Assembly (NCBI RefSeq): GCF_040581485.1
Contig: NC_090133.1
Span: 18,724,001-18,788,000 of the forward strand
Source: Linepithema humile
Taxonomy: Eukaryota; Arthropoda; Insecta; Hymenoptera; Formicidae
Direction: 5' to 3'
Length of the DNA stretch: 64,000 nt
In this document: in pieces, positions 46,696 through 57,962 of the stretch
How positions within the stretch are numbered: position 1 is the stretch's first letter
How the letters are laid out: each line of letters starts with the position of its first letter
The notes under the pieces: model-generated
The model's database searches: none
Seen by the model: the letters and a program-made list of their open reading frames with translations, nothing else
What the model was told of the DNA's origin: nothing
Translations under genes and position numbers: made by a program

Positions 46696-49600
46696 ATGGC
46701 TTTCACAAGCTTTTACGAAGGTTTGGAAAAAAGTGCCTGTCAAGTCCTCTGCTTACACGGCCCGTCATTTAACGTTGACGATGAAAAGGATTTTCAACCG
46801 ACCGAACACAACAGAGCTGCTGTCGGAAAAATACAAGCAGTCCTCGCGACGACAAGCCCGGAAACTAGCAAACCGCGAAGAGATCAAGGACCGAGAGAGA
46901 GAGAAAGAAAGAGAGAGAAAAGAAGCGAGCGAGAAGCCTGCGAGTCGCGCGTCCCGAATCACTCTCTCGCATCCTCGCAATCAGCGTCGCGGAAGAAAGT
47001 CGAGGCGTTTGAGAACCGTCGTTCTAAACAATGGTGAGAACTACGCTGATTGCGGGACGCCGAGGAACACAAAGTGAGGAACCGAGGAAGAGGGATGGAA
47101 GGAGCGGAGGAAGGGACCTCTCGAGAGTAGAACCGTCTCGAAGCAAGACCATCGGGAATCATCTCGGCACCACCTGTGCGAACTATTTTGCGAAACAATC
47201 TCTCGCGGTAGTCGCGCCGCCGTTACTGCGAGAGTCGTTCGACCGTTACGATACTGGTTCGATCGGGTCGTTACAATGTCGCGGGACAATGCTTCCCATT
47301 CAGACCTCAGTGTCGGATGTCGCGACACGTTAGGCGGACGTCCGTGTCCCCGTGGCCACGGGGGATTGCTCATCCAGCTGTTCGTCCCGGACGAGACTGC
47401 AGTGGATTGGCAGTCCCGTCGAAACTTCTTTCCCGGCGAACGTGTGAACTGGCAACTTCGCGAAAAGTTTGTATACATCTATCAGTCCTATTGCATAATG
47501 TGCGATATCAAATATGTAAATGTGACGACGGAACGCGCTTTACGAGGTACCGAACTTGGAAACGACGATGAAAAAAAGTCAAATACATTTTTCACGCGCG
47601 CGACAAGCATTCGTTTAGTTGCTCGTCGACAAGTTAAGACTACTATTGCTGACTTCAATGAAATTTTAAACATTAATTTTATTATTTTTTAATGTAGAGT
47701 GTACATAATTTAGAATTTTCAATTATAAAAATATTTTATGACTTTGTCACGATCGAAGAGAATTAAATTGACAAATGACTTCTGCAATTTTACTATTAAC
47801 AGAAACTTTGCTATTAAAAATCTTGACACGAGGAAAATTCCACGTTTATGTAAAATCTTTTATTGCGCAGGACTGCGCCATAAGAGTGACACGCAAAGTT
47901 GCACGGCAAAAATTACGATTATTACTAGACGCGGGTTAAATTAACGACAAAGGGGAAAGTAAAACGAAAAAAGTGAACGACGTGGAAAGTAATTAGTTGT
48001 GACTACCGAAGTTATTATCACGCAGAGCATTCTGTGGAAAGAAAGACAGAGATCACTTTAGCGTCATTGCGCACATTGCAGTTTCGGGGAAAGAATAATT
48101 TATCGTGTGGATGATTGCAGTCGATCTCGCTATCGCGCTTTAAAGAGTACAATAAAGATCAGAAACTTACGACAAGCTTGCGCCTGTTTTTGTAATGATA
48201 AATCTTTTTATTATTCATAAAAAAAATACCGATAAAAAAATCCATTAAATAAATTTATGAGAAATATGAAGAAAACTGGATTAACTAGTCGCAATACTTT
48301 GCCGTTAACCGTTATTTCTATTATATAAATAGCTTTTCTTTCCTTATTTTATAATTTAATATAATACTTTCCCAAAAAACCTAAACGTTATAATACTCCG
48401 TGAAGAGAAATAGTAGAATCCTGATTATACTTTTCGGATTTCCGTAATTTTCAGCGCCGAGGAACCGAGGATACGCTGTTACCTCGTGTCGGTTGTAATT
48501 AGCACGGCGAAAATAAAGAGGGGAGAAAGGTGTCTTTTAGGCGCGACAAACGAGATGCAATTAACCAAGGCAGCGCCGCGGGACGACTGCTCGTTGTCGG
48601 ATCGGCCGATCGCGGATGCGCGATTAGGGGATAAGAGCGGCGCACCTTGGTCGTTGTAATTACGCCTGTCACGAGCTGACATTGTGCCGCCGCCGAGAGA
48701 AAGATTCGCGATGTGTTGTCGCGGCTGTTTCATTAAGGTGGTTGTCGCAACATCTGCCAGGAATCGTCCCGGACTTTGAGTATCGTACACGCCGCGCGTG
48801 ATATTCCGCTACAAGGTGACTCCATTAGAATACGATTACACGTAAGCGCGGAATATGCCTATCCCAGGAAGCTGCCTGGAGGATGATTAATTCCCTTAGC
48901 GGTAAGGATAAATTTTCACCACAGACAGTGTCGAGATGAATATTCCGGCGTGCTTTATTTTGTTGAAAACGTGCATATTTTACGAGTTTGCTGAAAATAG
49001 GCTCGAGAACGAGATTAAACGATAGAATCGTTTCTTTCTTTGTAAACTACAATTTTTATTAACACCGATACTTTTTATCTATTAAAAATTCAGCTATTTA
49101 TACTCCTATATGCAGTCCATATTTATAATTCCTTATTATGAACGCCGCCACGAAACAACGACATTTATAAATTAAAGTAGCCGCGTCGCAATCTCTTTAG
49201 CCGACGGCGAACGCGCTTTTCGCCGTGTCAGTCCCGCAGTACGAGAACGTAAGATAAAGCGTTGAGAGAAAAGAAGGAGGTGGGAAGGACAAGCTAGGAC
49301 GATAGGAGACGAAAGCACAGAGACGAAGAGAAAGAAGAGGAGGAGGCGCACGCGAGTCTCGCAGACTGTAATTACCGATATCGGCAGCGCGATCGTTGGT
49401 GCAACGAAGGCGCATCGTCCCGTAGCAAGCCAGGACGAGCGACGGAAGGGAAACGGCCGCGAGAATAGAGGAAAGGTAGAGAACAAGAGGAAGAGAAAGA
49501 GAGAGACATCGGGCGGGGTCAAAGGTGATTGCGAATACGGCGCGATACACAGACGGAGCCACGCGAGATCTCTGCCCACCTCGACGCACCTTTCTTTCTC

Positions 49601-51169
49601 CCTCTCTTTCTCCCTCTTTCTTCCTCTCTTTCTCCCTCTTTCTTCCTCTCTTTCTCCCTCTTTCTTCCTCTCTCTCTCTGTCGTCGAGTTGTACGAACGT
49701 AGGTTGCTATAGTCGTACCACTACCATACGGGAAGGCAGATATGACCGTAAACCATAAGGATCTAAGAGCCTCGCGAATCGTCCATTGACCACCCACGCC
49801 GCTCAAAAGTCCTCGACTCTACGTATAATACTTCTGGCCTCCGTTCCTATCTGCAAGCGCGAGATTCGTCTGGATACAGACATCATCGATCTGCATTCAA
49901 TATCAAGCAAATTATTTACATTACTACGTCATTACTACGCCAGATATTTTACTGTCATCTTTGAAAGTTATCCTCGAATAAAAAAAGTAGTAATGTAATA
50001 AGATCATTATTTTGCATTTACTGATTTATGTTTTCACACCTTCTAAAAAAATAAACTGATGATAAAAAGATATTTTTCGAAACGAAACATGCTGATTTTT
50101 AATAAAAGAAAAGCAAATATAAATTTTGCGCAATAAGACAAACGTTACATTTGTGCTGTTGTAGCTAAAAAAATTAAAGATTTCATGCAAATTTAAAGTA
50201 AAATATTTTCAAACAATTTATCATATCTGATAAATTAAAAATTGCAAATTCGCTAGATATTAATGAGGAAAAAAATCGGAAAAGCAAAAAAGTTAATACA
50301 CGAACGGCGAGTTATTCGTATTTCAGACCACCGACAATTTCAAATCGTTGGCGCCGAAGGGCATCCGTTTCGGATTTCATTTGCAGAATCGTAACTTCTT
50401 CGGAATTCTATAAGGATCCCACCTCCTTTCACCGCAAATGTGTTATTGGATGACCTGTTCAGCCATAGAGTACCTCCCCGGTAGGATTCAGTTAAATACA
50501 TAAAGTCGCGTTTGTGCTTTTACCGTGAAAACTCGCAGAATTTTTACCAATATTTTATACCGAACGAATGCTTTAATTAGCATCTCGCTCTAGTTCGGGC
50601 AAATCAGATTTTACTTATTGATAGCCCGAGCAAAAACTGCCAACCGTGCTTAAATGACACCAACAGTCAAGAACAAAGAGAGTCAAATGAAATGAAGATG
50701 GAATGGCTGAGAGAAAAGAAGCCAACCAAGTCCCGAAATGACGTCGTTTGATCCCTTTGCGGCCTCTCCTCTCTCCTGCCATCACTCCTCTTTCATTTCA
50801 TAACGACGGATAAATGGAACCGTCGGATTTCTCATTCTTCTCGGCGGCGCAATATGAATCCGAGTCGAGATGGTGCATGGTAGAAATTCATGGACTTAAT
50901 GACTGTGAGTGAATAAACATTTGAAAACTACACTGAACAAATACTGTTCCATGTCACGTCTAATTTGTTTCTAGATATTTTACTTTATATGTAACTTCAT
51001 AGTTTAGATAAAAATATTTTATTTAGATAATGATTAATTTTATTCCTCTTTAAATAAATTACTCCCGCCTCCTTCCTGTGCATGTTTTACTTGTAATCTA
51101 CAAACGTACTAACATCGTAACTAATATCATGACGATAAATCGTCAAATGTCACTCGACCTCGCGAATAT
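46696..51169. other. noncoding stretch, no gene recognised
   Basis: CpG-rich at 46.78-47.46, 48.47-48.88 and 49.17-49.8 kb. The plus-strand frame 47276-47692 (138 codons, ATG start) overlaps a 145-codon frame on the other strand and shows no domain. A perfect 16-bp palindrome, CCCCGTGGCCACGGGG, is at 47348-47363. An acceptor-like TTCCGTAATTTTCAG lies before 48453 without a defined exon. The purine-rich stretch 49.23-49.51 kb is followed by the pyrimidine repeat at 49.6 kb. Confidence 0.5.
49607..49672. repeat. 22-bp pyrimidine minisatellite, 3 exact copies
   Basis: Three identical 22-bp units, TTTCTCCCTC followed by TTTCTTCCTCTC, lie end to end (49607-49628, 49629-49650, 49651-49672), flanked by partial units and a TC run. 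All bases on the plus strand are pyrimidines. The exact identity of the units implies recent expansion or homogenisation. Confidence 0.95.
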
Positions 51170-51175
51170 TTTATT
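51170..51175 (-). promoter_or_regulatory. possible polyadenylation signal
   Basis: AATAAA on the minus strand, about 165 nt downstream of the stop codon of the candidate exon at 51341-51574. The distance is suitable for a short 3' untranslated region. The hexamer is common in AT-rich DNA, so it only supports the exon call weakly. Confidence 0.3.
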
Positions 51176-51340
51176 AGCGTTTCCGTGAATTCGCGTATGA
51201 ATAAGTAGATCTAGCGATATCTCCTGATCGCGTAATTGAATATACTCTTTTTAAAAGAATGGAACGAGGAAGAAATCAACAATCGATAACGCCGCCCGGT
51301 ATTTAATAAGGTAGCTCACGCGAATCCAAGAACGAATCGA

Positions 51341-51574
51341 CTAAACGGGCTTTTGAAAGGGGGTCCATTCGATTCGGTATCGACGACCATTAACCTCTCG
51401 TACGGAGCGCAGCCTGCACGTCGGGATAAAGTAATTAGCCTCCGACCTCAGCAGCCGGCCTTCTTCGGCCTGCTGCTTGAGGAATTCTTTCGATGCTTTC
51501 TCTACCAATTTGACAATTAGCCTCGCAGTCGTATCGACCGTCTCGTTATCCTGTTCGAAACCTCGATGGCACAC
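51341..51574 (-). CDS. candidate terminal coding exon, protein unrecognised
   Basis: The best protein-like segment of the window. The minus-strand frame is open from about 51605 to TAG at 51343-51341. The core reads FEQDNETVDTTARLIVKLV, then an amphipathic, coiled-coil-like Lys/Glu/Leu stretch (KASKEFLKQQAEEGRLL) and a basic tail containing CRLRSVREVNGRRYRIEW, ending TPFQKPV. Codon use is balanced and not driven by a repeat. There is no ATG; 51574 is a GTG, so an upstream exon is expected. Acceptor options are weak: CGAG before 51592 or before 51561. I do not recognise the family. It could be the last exon of a minus-strand gene starting upstream (higher coordinates), or a decayed fragment. 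Confidence 0.5.
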   Translation of the reverse strand: MCHRGFEQDNETVDTTARLIVKLVEKASKEFLKQQAEEGRLLRSEANYFIPTCRLRSVREVNGRRYRIEWTPFQKPV

Positions 51575-51611
51575 ACAATACGAGAATCGTAACTCGAAAC
51601 AATAATTCCTT

Positions 51612-54600
51612 CAGTGCGCTATTACAATTGTAGATCTCAACTTCGTGCCGCCGAGCGTACTTCAACATTTAACAGCACCATTGAATGACACAAGTTCTTT
51701 AATGACAATTATTATAATTTAATTAAACAATTAAAACAATTCAAATCTTAAAATATGAAAAAAAAATAATTTAACATGTATTCATGTTTTAATTCTAAAA
51801 GTTAAAATATTATTCTTTAGATTGTTTTCTCTTCAATTTTTCCTAAAATTAATTCTTTGTGATTAATATAATTTCGCAAATAACGAATCAAAATTTTATT
51901 AGAACAAATGTTCTCAAAATTACTCTCAAACAGTAATTATTCGTTCTGCAGGAGAACGCAGAGTCCGGATTCGAGCGTACAGGCTCTCCTCGGATTCTCG
52001 GTTTCTCCCTCTCGGGACCTGAGAGGCTCAAGGCGACCCGTGGGAGCCACGCGCCTGCCGTGCGCCATCTCTCCCTCCACCTTTTTCTCTGCCCTCCTCT
52101 CGTCCCGACCTCTCGCTCTTTCTCTCTCGACTGGTGCGCCTTCCGTTACACTCGCAGGCCAGCTCGGACCCCGGCCATCAGGGTTAACCGTGGAAGAGAT
52201 GCGTACTCGAGGCAAGGCGCGGATCGATCCACGGAATGATTTTTTTGACCTCGCGGCGCTATGATTTATTACACGCAGTCAGCACGATGAAGAATACATT
52301 ATATTTACTAAAGTTGAATTAGAGTCTGTTCTATAAATTGTATTGGCATTTCCAAAACGCAAGCAAAATTATAGACCTCTCTATAAAAATCACGTAAAAT
52401 AAAAATTACAAAAAATTGATTCTGAGAAAAAAATAGTATAAAAATCATTATTCATAATTTTGCGTAATTCTCACGTAACGCAACATATGAAGATGTTAAA
52501 TGTTAATTTATCTTTGCTTTCCGTTTCTCTTTTCTTTTGGCATTATGGTTACTAATTTCGAAAAGTATTTGTACAATTTCATATCACATTACACATTTTA
52601 TCATCCGCAAAAAAGCAAGCATACTTTATAAATTTTTACAGAATAAGTTCTAGAAATTTGCCAGGAAAAGGGAAGTTCTCGGAACACGAGGAATTCCAAA
52701 TCCGATGTTACGTGAACCGAAAGTTTACGAGTTCCGACTTCATGTACTTTCGCGCATCTACAATTTTTTTCTTTTTTTGTGTAGAAAATGTCACCGTATC
52801 GCTGCGAAAAATGTTTTCCGTACATCGGAAAACTTTTCCGCTACATTCCCAGAAAGTGGAAAGGAGACACTCGGACACGTGTGTAACTGACCTCGGCCCT
52901 TTCGCGAGAAGCCCGGCGCCGGAGCATTTTCGATATCGCAAAATCCATTTCGCGGATTCCACGCGACAAAAGGAAAACGAAAGGCCATTGTAGTGAAAGT
53001 ATTTCACTTTTGCAGCGAGTAGAAACCCCCGGCGACCCTCGCTCGTCAACCGTCCGTACATATAACAACACATATGTCCATGTTCCATTGAGCAGACAGA
53101 AATAATGGCAGCGAATGGTAAGAGGAAAGCGGAAGAAGAGATTCTAAAATTCAGCGGACCAATGGAGAGAGAGAAAGAGAGAAGACGAAAGAAAGAAAGA
53201 GAGAGAGAAACGCGAAGAACGACGCTTTTCCTGAAAAATGATGGGATCCAATATCGCGCTCGAATTCGAAGGCGAGGTACCGCAGTTAGTCGGACGTATA
53301 AGGAGGCTACCTTCGCCCTCTATTTTCTTTATTATCGTTCGCGGTGGCTATGTATGGGTGGACATAGGAAACGTATCCTGGAAAAAGGAAATGTATCTGG
53401 CCGCGGAAGGTTCGTCCCCGCGGACCGTTCCATCGGACGCGATTTCAAGGCTGACTGCTCGTATAAAGTGAAAAACTTTTCTCGAAGTCCGAAGAGTGTA
53501 TCTATTACACACACATATATGTACTGTGACGCGTTCAGAACTCGTACATGCCTAGTCTATATTTATTCCCATTACGAGGAAAGCCGTCCAAGTGTCTGCT
53601 TCTTTTATTTTTGCGCTAGAGTACTCTCAATCCTCCTGATGATATCAAATTTCGGGATCAAATTGAGAAAGTATCATTTGATAATGTTGCAATATAACTA
53701 ATTACTGTGGAAGCTCGTATAATATTATCATTAATTAATTAATTAGTTAGTTATCATCATCTGATTATTCAAATTTTGTTCGCGACTAAATTATTTATAA
53801 TATACTGTTCAATACCCAATCAATTATTTGAGAAAAAATGGTTTCTTTTCTATTATATGGTTTCTATTTTATAATGGTTTCTTTTATATTTCCAAAAACT
53901 TATCTTGACTTACTTATCTGCTTCTTTAAACAAACGATTCTTATTCAAACTTATAGAGTTTCGGAAGTTCGGTATACAATAAATTTTGCTATATGCTATG
54001 TAATTTTTACAACAGTTTTCGGATTGAGAAATCGTTTGGTGCACATCCGCCTTCGAGTCGCACTTAATACACATCTACATATGTCTCGCATGATGCAAGT
54101 CTTATTTTCTTGTTAATCCATGAGTTCATCGTTAAATCAACCGGCAACGCTCGATGAGAGTCGTAGCGAGCGTTCAGGTGAAAGTAAATGGATGAGATGG
54201 ATTTCATTCGGACTAATAAAAATGAGAAGTAGATATTAATTTATGATCGTTAATTAAGCGCAACAATGCAACATCAAGCGTTCCGAATGAAGCGATGTGC
54301 AACGAAGAATGCGCAACGGCAGAATGGAATTATGCCGCGCGATTTTCTAATTTGGAACACGGTTCCCAGTTGCAGTCGGCATTGAGCGGCGCGTCGTGTT
54401 GCAACGTTAATGAAACGAAAACGGGGTTGCCAGGGATACAAGGCAGGTGTCGTGAAATAAAGCGATTGAACAGACAGCGGATACGCGACGCAAAGTAATA
54501 GAAGTGTCATGGACAAGTGCATTTGTTCTGTCGTCCGCAACGAAATCGATTCCAGCGCTTTGCGCGTCTGCAACCGCGTGAGACACACGAAGAAAGACAG

Positions 54601-57430
54601 TTATTTCGGGAAAAGCCGAAAACCTTGCCACGAGTAATGGAACTATAACTGGAAATGCGATTGCTTTGAGAAAACCAATAATTCGCAAGAACTTTTTACT
54701 TTTAGCATTAAATATGTCTTAAGTTTTATTAATTTTCAATGAGATAAAGTTTTTAATCATTTTAATAGAATTAAGTCAAAAGTAACAAATAACAAGAGCA
54801 TCGATGAATGAATTGGCTTGAGATTTTTAATTCACTTAAATTTCATCAAGTTTACTGTTCTCTTAACTATTCTGCCATATTAAACATACGACATTCAGTG
54901 GTTTTTAAGTAATCTGCATAAAATTCGTCCGTACATTTCAATTTCTAACATTGATTCGAGAGTGAAGTATGTCGAAAGGACCAAAAAGGTACAGGTAGGA
55001 AGGCCGTCGTGCGGAATGGCGACGAAGGTTACCGTCCGTGTGATGCAAATGAACTCCTAAATTAAATTTAGTCGGTCCGAGAGAGGCGAAAAGAAGCACG
55101 GAGGAAGAGGAATGAGGGGGCGAAAGCACTCCTCCCTCCGGGACGTCGCCGGTGAGATTACAACGGGGAGAAAGTTCTCTAGAACGTCGGCAAAGTTTCA
55201 TTCGCCGATTGCTTTTGACTTCACGCGCTGTGCGAATGATCTCGCACATATATCTGTCGAATTCGCGACAGACGGCATTTCGATTCAACGATCTGTGAAA
55301 TCTTTGGTTTCGCGTCAAAATACCAATATCGCTCTGAAAGTAGAAGCCGTCCACTCGTCGTGTATCGCTTACATTACGTACACTCGTAAATCTCGACGCG
55401 TGATATATATTTTAAGCCAGATTGATGATTCGCGGGGATTTTATGAGGAGAAACATATTTTCTCACAAACGTTTTAGCTTATAATCAACGATAATAATTT
55501 AGAATATGTGGCTGTGATTAACAATTGCGATATAATCGTTCAATAATGTCCGGATGTTATACGTATAAAAATAGCCTTTATATTGTACATATATTAATTT
55601 AAAGTCCTAGTTTTATTTATAATCTGCGGTGTAATACAATATTTAATCACCAAAATCTTATTAATCAGAATGTACACAAAAAATTTCTTTTGAAAGTTAA
55701 AAGTCGTAGTAATACTTGAACCTTATTCAAAAAAAACTTTTCTAACACGCTGCATACTACAGTTATAACGCGGTAAAGTGCGTTAAAATAGCCCTTTTTT
55801 ACAACTTTAACCTTGAAATTTTCAAAATTATGACGGAACATTTATAAATTTGGCATCGTATTCAGCATAAAAAAAACTATAAAAAGAGATATTTCGCATT
55901 CTTGTGTTCGAAAAAAGCCACATTTTTGTAGAACTGTGTAATCAATCCCCTAAATTTGAGCTTTTTAAAATGAGCTTTAGTATTTAAGCCTAGACGATAA
56001 AATGCTTCTATACGTTCTTGTCGTTTTGGTGGCATTCTACAAGAGAGAAGCCTTCCATGTAAAGTTTCAACGTAAAACTCTAATCAGGTCTCTTTATTAA
56101 AACTTCCGAACGTTATGGAATTTTTTTGCAGCTCATTCGTGCTTAATAAAGCATAAGCCCTCGAGAAAAGGAACATATCGCTTTATCGATCGCCGTTCAA
56201 ACTTTCAATATCCGGATAGGCAAAGTCGCAAAACGGAGAAAGTAGATTTCTACGAAACTTTTCGCGCTGATGAAAGACATAATGAACAAATTTGCGTCCC
56301 GTTTCATCACGTGATTATTATGACTGACGAGACTACGCATCATAAAACACGATGCAGCATTAATTAAGTTGCTGCATAAATTACGTCATGTGAAATATAC
56401 TAATTAACAAATTTTTTTCTGTCTACAATATAGAATATCAAACAGAATATTAAATAAATTTAACATTTTTATGTGTGTAATTTTTTAAGATTAATTACTC
56501 TTCTAATTTAATTAATAATCTTTTAATTTTGTTTATTTAATTCACTTTGCTTTAATCTTAGAAATTTGATAAATCAAATAACTTCATAAATAACTCACGT
56601 AATAAATTGAATAATTATGTACATTTGTTTTGTATAAAAACTCTTTTACAATGCCACACCTTGCACTTCGAAAAACATCGAGAAAGTTAAGTATCACACG
56701 AAATCCGTGGTCGCGTCTACCAAGTTGACATCACGTTCTCGAACCGATGATCATATGTACAACCGAGAGTCCTGGGTGGGCGTTTTTCCCAGGCTCGCAC
56801 GATCATTCCCCCCAACCGATCTGGCGCCTCGATCCCGCTCCGCCAGGTAAAATATTCGGACTGGTCGTCGGACTCAGTCGGGGCAGATGAAGGTGTTACG
56901 TGCCTGGCGCGCACGAAACACGTCTCCTCTCGACGATGCTTTCCGATGTCCCCTCCTCCTTTCCTCCACCACGGTTAAAGATAAAACGAGCAACAGAGGG
57001 ATGAGACACAGACAGAAAAGAACGAAAAGAGAGAGACTGAAGTGGAGAGAACAAAGGAAAAGCGGATAAATATAATACACGCTGCCTCGTTACGGCTTCA
57101 ATTATTTGCCGGCTTCTACAATGATTTAGGCGCGGATTGTAATTAATATCAGCTTCGCGACAGTTTTAAATAAGTGACGGTAAGAAAAAAAAGAAGAGTA
57201 CGATGATGACAATAATCATGGTTATAATAAAGAAGATTATCTCCAGTTGTAGATACGCGTACAAATCGGTTGGAATTCAAAGATCAATTTCTGAAGAAAT
57301 CAACAACATTAAAAGTAATGAAATTGAATGTGCCATGACGTGTTAAAAAAACAAAATATATATAACTAGATATTCCTCGGTCGTTGCAGACATTCAGAGT
57401 GATACTTCGAATGGTGAACGCACCGTAACA
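51612..57430. other. noncoding stretch, no gene firmly recognised
   Basis: A good plus-strand acceptor (TTATTCGTTCTGCAG, before 51952) is followed by a GC-rich block (51952-52262) with one frame open for about 95 codons, Ser/Leu/Arg-rich and unrecognised; no donor closes it. CpG-rich blocks also lie at 52.85-53.48, 54.93-55.25 and 56.68-57.07 kb. The frame 53105-53701 starts with a GA-repeat-derived Arg/Glu/Lys run and is not believed. The AT-rich stretch 55.72-55.99 kb has a repeat-like look, noted separately. Confidence 0.5.
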
Positions 57431-57962
57431 AAACAGAGAAATAATGGAAGAGCGCGAGAACCATAAACGGGAGGGGGAGAAAGGATCGGCAGTGGAGTGG
57501 AAGAGAAGCGGAATGCAGGGAGGATGAGAAGAAGGATGAGAGGGAAAGAGAGAAGGAGAGTTAAAGGGCCTTCGGTATGCGAGCGTGGGCGTGGGTCCAG
57601 ACTGGGCGCGTGTCTCTACGTTCCTTCGGCGTTCGAAGCAGGAGATGCAAGAACGAGAGAAAGAGAGAGAGAGAGAAAGAATACGGACAGGGAAAAAGAG
57701 AAGGAGAGAATAAGAGAGACATTGGAGAGAAAGAGAGTCCGGTCCGAGAGAGGCGCGATCGCGTCCCGGGTGGGCAGGATCGCTTCGAACTCTCAAAAAT
57801 TTATGGCCGGCGCTTCGACCTACGAGCAAGAGGTGTTACTCCCGGGTCCTTGGGGCAGGGACCGTAAGATTTACGCAACGCCGGCAGCAGAGAAAGAAAG
57901 AGAGTGTGGAGAGGAGAGGGAGGGAGGGAGGGGGGGACAAAAGGAGATCCATGAACGCGAGC
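57431..57962. repeat. long purine-rich tract
   Basis: About 530 bp overwhelmingly A/G on the plus strand, including (GA)n at about 57655-57690 and (GAGG)n to poly-G at about 57910-57937. Plus frames read as Arg/Glu/Lys and minus frames as Ser/Leu/Phe, so the 158-181-codon frames here are composition artefacts. Such tracts can bind GAGA-type factors or form triplex DNA. Confidence 0.75.

Noticed and set aside
47276..47692. 138-codon plus-strand frame with ATG and mixed composition
   Set aside because: It overlaps a 145-codon frame on the opposite strand, its end runs into AT-rich low-complexity sequence, and no family is recognised.
53105..53701. 198-codon plus-strand frame with ATG
   Set aside because: The first third is a GA-repeat-derived Arg/Glu/Lys run and the rest has no domain. 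There is no splice or promoter support.
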